A stretch of 64,000 nucleotides of DNA. Source: Mesostigma viride (lineage: Eukaryota > Streptophyta > Mesostigmatophyceae > Mesostigmatales > Mesostigmataceae). The stretch spans positions 517,954 through 581,953 of the forward strand of contig RPFO01000670.1 in NCBI GenBank assembly GCA_009746045.1, read 5' to 3'. Position 1 is the first letter of the stretch. Each line of letters opens with the position of its first letter. Shown here one piece after another: positions 35,184-46,100 of the stretch. The position numbers were made by a program, and so were the translations under genes. The notes beneath the pieces were generated by a model. The model was not told where the DNA came from. It was given only the letters and a program-made list of their open reading frames with translations, and did no database searches.

Positions 35184-35984
35184 GAAGGAGCGGATGTGGC
35201 ATGTGGCCGCTGGCTGGTGGCATGATGTGGCCATCCGGACCAAGGTGGCCCAGCAGCCAAGTCAAGCACCCTAGACTTATTAAGACTCGGGCGGTTCAAA
35301 GGGCTGGGCAACACACACATGCCGGTAGGCAACGTCGAGATGACGTGTGCACAAGGGCGAACCAGTGCAGTGCCGGAGGCCTGCCCATTAATGAGGCCCT
35401 GTACATACTGTTGGATGTCTCATTGATACTGTTGTACATATATAATGGTTAGTTGATAGAAAGCACAGTGAGCTGGGAAGCACCCCCAAGGCCACCTCCA
35501 ATGGACACCCCTGATGCCTTATCTAGAGATCATGTACATCATGCGGGATAACTGCGAACAGGAACCCATAGTATACGGGAATATGTAGCCAGTGTTACCA
35601 CACCATGACACCCCCCTAAGACATGCATTCGTTCATTCACGCGCCTCCTTTCGAGAGTACAAACTTTTCGATCGAAAATCTAGATACCTTTCATCCCTGG
35701 TTGATGCACAGCAAGCTAAATGACATGTTCGACCTCCTCGTGTGTCATATGATAAAGATAAATTGTGGAAGGGACGTGTCATGTGACTGAGCAAACAGAT
35801 CACAGTCACACGACACGTGCAGTTGCAGGGATCGATCGGTCCAGTCTTAAGTAAGTAAGTAAGTAAGTACTTGCGTGTCATGCGCAAAGGCATGCCACGG
35901 AGTACTATGCTAATCTCATTAGAAAAATAATTACACAAAAGTTTAATCAAAATATCGTCTGCATCATCCCCCAACCGTTAAGCA
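35184..35984. other. Intergenic, no gene recognised
   Basis: No motif-bearing frame. A short AAGT run lies at 35848-35868. Palindromic CATGTGACTGAGC...CAGTCACACGACACG words lie near 35778-35818. Confidence 0.5.
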
Positions 35985-36800
35985 CTAGATGGGGATGTAA
36001 TCCTCATCCGAGCTGTCCTCTACTGTAATGGCAGACGAGGCGGTAGTGTAGCGGCTATCCTCAGGACCAATAACCTCCACCTGCGGACTTCTACCCTGGC
36101 TAGCAGCGGGCCGCGGGGCCCGTGGGGAGAAAACAGGAGCATACCCCTCGGGAAGGTGCTTATCGCAGATGGCAGCCCATTTCTCCTTGTCAATCATGGG
36201 GGCGCGGAGTACGGATAGTCCCAGAAGCCCTGCATCTTCAAGCAGTTGTGTCACATAGGTCCGGGTCGCGCCGCGCCGGTGCCCGGCGCGCGCAAGTTTG
36301 CCAGTGGGTTGCGATGGGACAAGGGGACCCTGCCATAGGAGGAGGTGTCTACCTGGTTGGCCCGTCTTAACCAGGTTAAGCCCCCCGGCAGGGCCCACAT
36401 CGGTATTCACCTGGTCTGTGCGGGCAAGATGGCCGGCAAAGAGGAGGCGGCGGCGTCGGATGGTATGGGTGACAAGAATGAGCTTGCAGTAGAGCTCGGC
36501 CCGGGTGCGGCGTTCTTGGTAGCGGACGCCGAGGATATGACGGAGCATTCGAGTGACGGTGCCGTCAAGCTGCTGGCTCAGCGCCTGGTCCAGGGCCTCG
36601 CAGCCATAAAGGAGGATGCTGAGGACAAGGGCCTTGAACATAATGCGCTTGCGTCGCGCACTCAGGTAGCGGCAGGTCCAGAACCTGTCGAGGCGGAGGA
36701 GGGCCGCCCAGGCCTGGCCAATGCGGGTGTTGATGTCGTCGGCCGTGGAGGGAAGCCACTGGCTGCCAAGGAGCTTGAAGCGAGTCTTACCAATTTACTT
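35985..36800 (-). pseudogene. LINE reverse-transcriptase C-terminal fragment, 5'-truncated
   Basis: The minus-strand frame 36641-35985 carries the standard post-RT tail of non-LTR elements: KALVLSILLYGCEALDQ, LDGTVTRMLRHILGVRYQ, RRRRLLFAGHLARTDQV, ending in an acidic DSSDEDYIPI and a stop. About 150 bp further upstream, in other frames, the RT-thumb side (TADDIN.RIGQAWAALLRLD) continues to about 36800. It is related to, but a different subfamily from, the plus-strand copy beginning at 36845. The two lie head-to-head. Confidence 0.65.
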
Positions 36801-36844
36801 AATTCTATTATTACTTTAATTAATACATATACCTCCATGGGGAT

Positions 36845-37735
36845 CGACCTGGCTGGACTGAGGAGACCTGGCTGGACTGTCTGGGCCTGGAGGCGAGGGC
36901 GGTGGGGTTGGCCATCTGGATTAGTGTCAAAACTGAGGCGATGGTGATTGGGGCCTCCAGTAGCCCACCGCTGCCCCGCCTGCTCGACGGTACGGAGGTC
37001 CCGTTCCGCGATCGCTTCAAACTGTTGGGGAGCATGCTCCCTGACACCGCAGACGATGTGGACATCCGCATCGGCCTGGCCTGGGCCAGGCTCCGTTCGC
37101 TCAACACCTACTGGCGCTCGAAGGGCCTGGGCGAGCACCGCAAGCGCATGCTCTTCAAGGTCCTCGTCCTCACGGTGCTCACGTATGGCGCCGAGGCGTG
37201 GACACTCACGGACACACTGGCAGCTAAGAAGCTAGACGGCACGGTTTACAGGATGCTGAGTCCGACAGGTCCTGAACACAGGGTTTTCCAAGCGCCCGTC
37301 ATTAGAGTCTTTGTATCAGGGTATGCCTCGTATTTCGGACGAGATTAGGCAGTGTAGCCGGATAGCATTTGTAGGACACCTTGCTCGCACCAGCCAGGTC
37401 GACACCGCCCTTGGTCTGGCCGGCAGGCCCCCAGCGGCTTGGCCAGCCAGGGAGGCATATAACTCTGACCTGGCCTGGGGCCCCCCAAGGGCATTCCCAA
37501 AAGGGTAGGGAAACATGCCAGTGATGCCACGAACTACATCCAGATGTTGCTGGCCGACCTAGTGGTCCCAGCCCAGTTTGAACACCGCATGGATCCATCC
37601 ACTCTCTCTCCCTTCTTTGGACTGCCATGCAGAACAAGACGCGGTGGCAGACGATTGTCAAGGCTCACACGCCAGCCCCCGTGGGCAAGCCACCTCCCCC
37701 CAAGCGGAGGCGGCGTTTTGATGAGTAGTGTAGTT
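36845..37735 (+). pseudogene. LINE reverse-transcriptase thumb and C-terminal fragment, 5'-truncated
   Basis: Plus-strand pieces: VKTEAMVIG, FKLLGSMLPDTADDVDIRIG, GEHRKRMLFKVLVLTVLTYG, AEAWTLTDTLAAKKLDGTVY up to about 37258. After indels come AFVGHLARTSQVDTALGLAG (37365-37425) and, in another frame, RWQTIVKAHTPAPVGKPP then PPKRRRRFDE and a stop (37640-37728). The following non-coding tail (TAGTTAGGATTTTTCTAGA...CATCCATC) is also found after the copy at 41510. Confidence 0.65.
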
Positions 37736-37869
37736 AGGATTTTTCTAGACTAGATAGCTTGAGGTTAGGTTCGTTCGATTACGCGGCTCACCTTCAATCC
37801 ACCCATCCATCAAGGAATATGTGCTACATGATCTCCCAACGGAGGCATGTTATAATTTAATTTTAATTT

Positions 37870-38165
37870 AATGGGGATCGAGGATATGTAACACATATCC
37901 CTGAGAAGGGGCATATGGTTTTCAATACATTCTAGGTTCACTACATTCTAGGCGACAACCTGCAGGTGGTTGTTGTAAACTGCCACCTACTCGAGGTGCA
38001 CAATTGAGGTGCACCCGCACCACCATGTATTCCAGCAGCTGTGCAAACTGCAAAGTTGCGGACATGATGGCTGGGTGGAAGATGATCATGGCTAGGCGAT
38101 GGCTTGGGCGTCGGATGGTGTCTTAGCATAGATCGGCCATAGTGGCTCTCTGCATGGGCAAAGCA
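37870..38165 (+). mobile_element. Dispersed short element, family A, copy 4
   Basis: TATCCCTGAGAAGGGGCATA, ATACATTCTAGG (twice), CCTGCAGGTGG, GGTGCACCCGCACC, GATCATGGCTAGGCGATGGC, CTCTGCATGGGCA. An AATTTAATTTTAATTTAATG tract precedes it. Confidence 0.68.
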
Positions 38166-38352
38166 TGGCTGATTTCATTACGGATGCAGTATATAAGGCT
38201 GCCCCATGATCTGGACAGAGCCCACACATAGGCTTGGAACACACGCATTTATAGAGGCGCCGATTTCGGATAATATAAAGGCCTCGATCCCGGAGCCTGA
38301 GGGTTTTTAGGGGCATTCCCAGGGTTCACCCACGTACTACCCCCTCAATACT

Positions 38353-38424
38353 ATCAAGGAGACAACCAGCGCAGGCCAAAAATCGGGAGAATCCGGACCA
38401 TGGTAGCTCGAGCCTGCCGTTATC
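38353..38424 (+). repeat. 70-bp dispersed repeat, family B, copy 3
   Basis: Nearly identical to 14051-14122, and also followed by GTTATCT. Confidence 0.85.
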
Positions 38425-39320
38425 TATCAATGAGACCAGATTACTACAACCATGCAACCGGTCGGTTGGTGCGTGCGACCATTCGGCTCGATTTCCAGTT
38501 CCAAGCCATGCACCACTGCAAGCGCCGCGCCCCAGTGGTACGTCCTGACTGCCACTGTATACTGCGCTGCGCCCGGTCCGTGGGGATCCTGAGGACAGGC
38601 TGTCTGGATGTACGTACGGACACCGACCACGAGCGGAAAAGGTGCCCACAGGCGTACCTGGCGGCCCTGGACCGGCCAGGCGGACGTCGACGCGCTGGCC
38701 CAGGGTGCTCCCAACGCTCAGCAGTGCCATTTTATTTGCGGGCTTTGCGGCCCGCGCCCCGTTAACCCATGGGTTAATTAATTGCTGACGGCCCGGCACC
38801 TGCCGGCCATGCCACGCCGACGCCCCGGCCCGCTCTATACCGCCAGGACCCCAATTAAGGTCTTGCATGGCCGCCTGGCAACGCCTCAAGCGTATAACCG
38901 GGACCCGCTGCTAGCTGAAACCAGTGCCGAGTTAAGGCCGCCCTTGTGGAGGCCTATGCACGTGTTCAGGACGCAGAGGCGGCCTTAAGTGCATCGCAGA
39001 TGCCAAGGCCTGCCAAGCTCACTACCAGGGCAATTAGGAAATGTGGTATATACCTCCTCGACCGGGGCTCGGCGGTCGGCGGCAGCGCACCCCGTGGAGC
39101 ACACGGCCGGGGGACGGCGCGGCGCCGGTCAGCCTAGTTGACCGCTGGTTGGCCCACAATGTTTCCTTTACAGGTGGGGCCCGCGTCCCCGGCTCCCCGC
39201 CAATTCACCCCGAGACGGCCGCCCGTCTCGATGTTGCCAGCCTCCCCCGTCCTCCACCGCGGACTACCAACCAAGTCCCCGCGCTGCCTTGCCACCAACG
39301 TTCGACGTCGTCCACGCCCG

Positions 39321-41520
39321 CCCTTCACTTTGGAGGTATTGGACGGCGCCCTTGCTCGCTTGCGGTACGACGCGGTGGTCGGTGACGACCACCGGCTTTC
39401 GATCAGCTGATTGAGCGCTGCTGAAGACCCTTGACCTGGCGGTGCGGGAGCTTCTGCTGGTGTTCTGCAATCGTGTTCTGCTCTCTGATGAGCCTCCGCC
39501 AGCTGCTGCATGAGTGGCAGACGGTCATCCGAGGCATGCTGTGCAAGCAGGGCTCCGCTGCTGACCCCGGCAACTACCGGGGGGTCTGCCTCCAGAGCAA
39601 CGCGCTGAAGGTCTTCAACTTAGCGCATGATCCGGCTTTAGAATTCAGCCATGCCGTATGCCTATGCAGAGAGACGCTCTCTGTTGAGAAGCCATGCCCG
39701 CCCTAGCCCTTGTATAGCCATGATGATCTCCCCTCGGCATGACAGGCTCCCCCTTAGCTGGGCATAGCTTGATAGATCACGGGAGCGCAGGTGCCCTGGC
39801 GCACCTAGTCTGAGCAAGTGTCGCTTACATTCCCACCCTTGCAGGAAGTAGCCCAGAATGTAAAAGCCATATGCCCCTTCTCAGGGATATGTGCTACATG
39901 TACTCCCAACGGAGTTATGTTCCTAATTAATTAAAATTAATTAATTAATGATCCGGCTCCGAGCCGCGCTGGACCCCCATCTGGGTGAGTGAAGATGGGT
40001 TTTCGTCGTGGCCGCAAGACGTACTGTCATGGCTGTATTTGTAGCGCGCCGGCCAGTTGATGGAGGAGGTACGTGCGTCGCATTTGCCCTGACGGTTTTC
40101 CGTTAATTAATTGGTTTCATTAATTTTTGTTGACTACTATATCAAGATTCAAGGCTTTCGACACGGTCCTCGATCTGGGAGGCTCTTCGGGCCATCCTAG
40201 CCCTGGATATCGCATGCCCCCAGCATTATATTTATTATTGCTGCCAGTTCGCCGGCTGTATGAGGGCTCACATGCAGGCAGTAGTGCGGAAGGCACCACC
40301 CCACCATTCCCCCTCAGTCACCACGGGGTGTACATGGCAAGGTTGTGTCCTATCCCCATATCTTCTGATTTGGCACGCCGCAAAGGTGAAAACCATATCT
40401 GTTCATTATTGTCGTGGATCTGACACGTCATGCCCCAGGCACGTGCGCGCTTTACTGCATTTCGGGGTTCGAGCCCGGCTTGCCGGCTTGGACATCCTTA
40501 GTGACGATCGCGAGTATGGCGTCGGTGGCCCCGCTTACCGCCTGTCCGACCTGATTTACTGATGCGGATCGATGACTACCCTCATTGGCCGCCCCGAGCA
40601 CATTCAGCAGACCTGGTTGGACTGTCTGGGCGGTGGGGTTGGAGAGTAGTGTCAAAACTAGAGTCGATGGTGATTGGGGCTACCAGTTACCCGCCGGAGC
40701 CCCGGCTGCTCGACAGGAAGGAGGTCCAGTTCCGTGCATGATCGCTTCAAACTGCTGGGGAGCATGCTCCCCGACACCGCCGACGATGGACATCCGCTTC
40801 GGTTTGGCCTGCAGGCCGGCCAGGCTTCACTCGCTCAAACCCTACTGGCACAGCTCGCGAAGGATCTGGGCGACGACCGCAAGGGAGTGCTCTTCAAGGT
40901 CCTGGTCCTCACAATGCCGGGTGCTCGATCACCGATGGCGCCGAGGCATGGACGCTCACGGTCCACGGACACGCTGGCCACCCGGCTGTCCAGACGGCAC
41001 GGTTACCAGGATGCTTCGACAGGTCCTGAACGTGGAGTTTTCCGCACATAGGTCTTTAGAGTATTTAAGTAATTAATTTAGAGTCTTTGTATAAGGATAT
41101 GCCTCACATTAATTTCAGACGAGATTAGGCAGCGTAGGATACATAGCGCATTCGTAGGACATCTTGCTCGCACCAGTCAGGTAGACACGTACCGACCTCT
41201 GTCTGGCCGGCCCGGCCCAGCACGGCTTGGCCAACCAGGGCGGTAAATCCTGACCTGGCCTGGCCCCAGGGACATTCCTAGAAAGATGGGTAAACCTGCC
41301 ATGAACTATACACAGCAGTTGCTGGCCGACCTAGTGGTCCTGGAGCCCACTCCAGTTTGAACACCGCATTTCCTCCCTCTCTCTTGAGCACTTGGACTGC
41401 TGCGCAGAACAAGAAGAGGTGGCAGACGATTGTCCAGGCTCACACGCCAGCCCCTGTGGGCAAGCCCCCCACCACCACCACCCCAAGAGGAAGGGGCGCT
41501 TTAATTTGTCGTCAGAAAGC
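39321..41520 (+). pseudogene. Decayed LINE polyprotein (RT core to C-terminus)
   Basis: RT landmarks in the right order but in shifting frames: pre-RT linker PFTLEVLDGALARLRYD (39321), NYRGVCLQSNALKVF (about 39570-39615), RLRAALDPHLGE (39945), RASHLP then FVDY...KAFDTV of palm motif A (about 40075-40165), GCTWQGCVLSPYLL of motif B (about 40325), FKLLGSMLPDTADD (40748), GHLARTSQV (41160), and the C-terminal basic tail (41450-41505). Stops, indels and an inserted family A element at about 39655-39930 break it. It is the same family as 36845-37735, down to the 3' tail near 41825. Confidence 0.65.
39655..39930 (-). mobile_element. Dispersed short element, family A, copy 5 (inverted, inside LINE)
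   Basis: Reverse-complement landmarks: AGAAGCCATGCCC, GCCCTTGTATAGCCATGATG, GCTTACATTCCCACCCTTGC, GCCATATGCCCCTTCTCAGG, CTCCCAACGGAGTTATGTTC, then an ATTAATTAA tract. It interrupts the LINE between the RT start and palm motif A. Confidence 0.75.
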
Positions 41521-43183
41521 AACAAACGTGAAAACGCCAGCTGCCCAAATCTGAGATTCCGCGGAACACAGAAAGTAAGAAAGCCTAGAAGCTACCAGCA
41601 AGGAATCGAACATAGGACCTTTGGCATGATTTCGCGGCTGTGTGAGTCTCCTGATCCGAAGGCATCTCAGTTAACGTTTCGAAACAGCCTGGGCAACTGC
41701 GAAAAACCTCTTTACCGGACAGGGGTGCCAATATGTCCGATATTGCGGAATCTATAGAAGATGACGTTCACCACTAGACCTAAGTGTGCAGGAGTACTAC
41801 GCACGGACGCTTTAGTTGCTGAGTAGAGTAGCTAGGATTTTCTGGATAATTAGCTTAGAGTTAGTGCAGAGTTAGCTTAGTTCGGTTTCGCGGCTTCGCC
41901 CACCTCCATCCATCCAGCATTGTGTTGCCACTAATTCGGAAATTCGCTAGATTTGCTACGTGAGATTGGTGCGTGCATGTGAGCCTTGGAATATATCACT
42001 GAGACAACCATATCGTTGTTCAATCAGATTCTCCAGATTTCCGGCTGGTTGTATGATTGATATGTTCAATTAAGCTACTGTAGCTTTGAGCTTGCATGTA
42101 TTTGAGCCTTATACGTACAACAATTAACCTTAATTAATAAGTGCATGAAACAAATTATTATTCCTAGCTGGACGCAAGGCGGTCCAACATCGTGTGAGGG
42201 CTAGAGCAGAGTTGTCTGAGATACATATGAAATGCGCGAAGGTCGTGGAAGCCGCGCGTGTATGTGGCAGTCTGTAAGAAGACCTGCATAGATCGACAGA
42301 ACGACGGACATGATCTATAATTATGTGCAGTTGTCAATCTAATGCAGGATTGACTCTAGGGATCATGCAGGTTTTACGTACTAGGGGCACTCGACATGTG
42401 CAGGAAGCATTCCTCTGGCCAACAACAAATTTTATGAATTACCAATTCCGCATGCATGCAGAATTGGAGCGTATGTGATTTAAGGTGAATTCATTGAGGA
42501 ATATTTTATTGGTAATTTGGAAGGTGATCCCAAGGTTTATCTCACCAGCTTCAAATGGCCGGATACAGCAATAGCATGTTGATGAGAAATGAGTGCGGAC
42601 ATGCCCCGCTTTGGTCTATCAGTCCATGCAGAATGCGAGCTGGCATGCATGGCCCCCATGAGCTTAATGAAGGTACCTCTCATGAATGCAGTGACTGGCA
42701 CCTGGAATAGTGGGCGCGGGGAAACTGCCAGCCTCATGTGCCCATAGGGTCAGAGGGAAGCCTTCACTATAACTCTGCCTACACACACACACACTACAGC
42801 CAACATTGCAGCCTCAGTAGCCGCCCGTGTTTTTGCACATTGCCGGTAAACGCTGTTATTGGAAGCCACCATGCACCCCTGCTGCTGCATGTGCTGGCAA
42901 GTGAACGTCCAGCTTCCAGCGGCTGCTTATCTGTGGGAACAAGAGCAGGCAGACGGCCCATGTGGGCCCACATGGTTTCTAGCGGGCAGACCAATATGTG
43001 GCTGTTGTCTCAGCGCAAGCGTGTTCACGGCATGCATGTCTCCTTGCCAGCACGCGCGCTAAAGCCTCAAATCGACCCAATCGGGATCCAAAGGTGGACC
43101 CACTGCTAACGGATACAACCGCCGATCGCAGCATGCCGCATGTTCTGTCTTTCTGCACCGTCACCACATTTCATGGGAGCTGC
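41521..43183. other. LINE 3' tail and intergenic sequence, no gene recognised
   Basis: LINE-like 3' tail words run to about 41920. Around 41640-41700 a short segment shares a 21-bp word with 2370 (inverted). The rest is AT-rich with no motif-bearing frame. It lies downstream of the EF-Tu stop codon. Confidence 0.5.
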
Positions 43184-46100
43184 TTACATAACCTTGGCCA
43201 CGACGCCAGCGCCCACGGTCTTGCCACCCTCGCGGAGCGCAAACCGGAGACCTGCGCGCACGTCCCAGCACAAAATCGCAAGTCAGGCCTGCGCTGTACA
43301 TGATGTCCCCAGGGTCCCAGGCTCGAAAGCACGCATCAGGGCCATGTATGGTATGGTAACCCGTAAAGAGGAGCAGCATAGAGGCTAGTAATTATAGATA
43401 TCATGAAACGCAGTGCATATGTGGCTGGCATCCCCTTACTCTGACAAATGATTGACCTCACCAGAGCATGGCCGGCATGACCACACCAAGCATAAGACTG
43501 CATGGGAGCAACCTTTCCCCCCTTTCCAACTCACATTTCGCCCCAGCGGGGAAAACGGCAGGTGCCATGCGAAAACAGCATGCTGCCTGCTAGTACATAT
43601 TAGGCAAGTATGCCAGCAGCAAATAGGCAGAACATACAAAGTACGAGGGAAGAGCGGCCAACGACCGCAGGTGGATGACCCCAAGGTGGATGAGCCAAGA
43701 GCATGGCCGTTGTGGCCAGTCATTAAGCACCCACGCAACCACGGCTACACCTCGTTGGCTACCGGTGCAGAGAAGATGCCAGCATGATTATGCGCACTGG
43801 CAGAGAAGATGCCAGCATGATTATGCGCACTGGTAGTGCAGATGCCAGCATGATTATGCGCACTGGTAGAGCAGATGCCAGCATGATTATGCGCACTGGT
43901 AGAGCAGATGCCAGCATGATTATGCGCACTGGTAGAGCAGATGCCAGCGTGATTATGCGCACTGGTAGAGAAGATGCCAGCATGATTATGCGCACTGGTA
44001 GAGAAGATGCCAGCATGATTATGCGCACTGGTAGAGAAGATGCCAGCATGATTATGCGCACTGGTAGAGAAGATGCCAGCGTGATTATGCGCACTGGTAG
44101 AGAAGATGCCAGCATGATTATGCGCACTGGTAGAGCAGATGCCAGCGTGATTATGCGCACTGGTAGAGAAGATGCCAGCGTGATTATGCGCACTGGTAGA
44201 GAAGATGCCAGCATGATTATGCGCACTGGTAGAGCAGATGCCAGCGTGATTATGCGCACTGGTAGAGAAGATGCCAGCGTGATTATGCGCACTGGTAGAG
44301 AAGATGCCAGCATGATTATGCGCACTGGTAGAGCAGATGCCAGCGTGATTATGCGCACTGGTAGAGAAGATGCCAGCGTGATTATGCGCACTGGTAGAGA
44401 GGATGCCAGCGTGATTATGCGCACTGGTAGAGAAGATGCCAGCGTGATTATGCGCACTGGTAGAGAAGATGCCAGCGTGATTATGCGCACTGGTGGAGCA
44501 GATGCCAGCGTGATTATGCGCACTGGTAGAGCAGATGCCAGCGTGATTATGCGCACTGGTAGAGCAGATGCCAGCGTGATTATGCGCACTGGTAGAGAAG
44601 ATGCCAGCGTGATTATGCGCACTGGTAGAGCAGATGCCAGCGTGATTATGCGCACTGGTAGAGCAGATGCCAGCATGATTATGCGCACTGGTAGAGCAGA
44701 TGCCAGCATGATTATGCGCACTGGTAGAGCAGATGCCAGCGTGATTATGCGCACTGGTAGAGAAGATGCCAGCGTGATTATGCGCACTGGTAGAGCAGAT
44801 GCCAGCGTGATTATGCGCACTGGTAGAGCAGATGCCAGCGTGATTATGCGCACTGGTAGAGAAGATGCCAGCGTGATTATGCGCACTGGTAGAGAAGATG
44901 CCAGCGTGATTATGCGCACTGGTAGAGAGGATGCCAGCATGATTATGCGCACTGGTAGAGAAGATGCCAGCGTGATTATGCGCACTGGTAGAGAGGATGC
45001 CAGCATGATTATGCGCACTGGTAGAGAAGATGCCAGCGTGATTATGCGCACTGGTAGAGAGGATGCAAGCGTGATTATGCGCACTGGTAGAGCAGATGCC
45101 AGCGTGATTATGCGCACTGGTAGAGCAGATGCCAGCGTGATTATGCGCACTGGTAGAGCAGATGCCAGCGTGATTATGCGCACTGGTAGAGAAGATGCCA
45201 GCGTGATTATGCGCACTGGTAGAGAAGATGCCAGCATGATTATGCGCACTGGTAGAGAAGATGCCAGCGTGATTATGCGCACTGGTAGAGAAGATGCCAG
45301 CATGATTATGCGCACTGGTAGAGCAGATGCCAGCATGATTATGCGCACTGGTAGAGCAGATGCCAGCGTGATTATGCGCACTGGTAGAGAAGATGCCAGC
45401 GTGATTATGCGCACTGGTAGAGCAGATGCCAGCGTGATTATGCGCACTGGTAGAGCAGATGCCAGCGTGATTATGCGCACTGGTAGAGCAGATGCCAGCG
45501 TGATTATGCGCACTGGTAGAGCAGATGCCAGCGTGATTATGCGCACTGGTAGAGAAGATGCCAGCGTGATTATGCGCACTGGTAGAGCAGATGCCAGCGT
45601 GATTATGCGCACTGGTAGAGAAGATGCCAGCGTGATTATGCGCACTGGTAGAGAAGATGCCAGCGTGATTATGCGCACTGGTAGAGCAGATGCCAGCATG
45701 ATTATGCGCACTGGTAGAGAAGATGCCAGCGTGATTATGCGCACTGGTAGAGAAGATGCCAGCGTGATTATGCGCACTGGTAGAGAAGATGCCAGCATGA
45801 TTATGCGCACTGGTAGAGAGGATGCCAGCGTGATTATGCGCACTGGTAGAGAGGATGCCAGCGTGATTATGCGCACTGGTAGAGAAGATGCCAGCGTGAT
45901 TATGCGCACTGGTAGAGAGGATGCCAGCGTGATTATGCGCACTGGTAGAGCAGATGCCAGCGTGATTATGCGCACTGGTAGAGCAGATGCCAGCGTGATT
46001 ATGCGCACTGGTAGAGAAGATGCCAGCATGATTATGCGCACTGGTAGAGCAGATGCCAGCGTGATTATGCGCACTGGTAGAGAAGATGCCAGCATGATTA

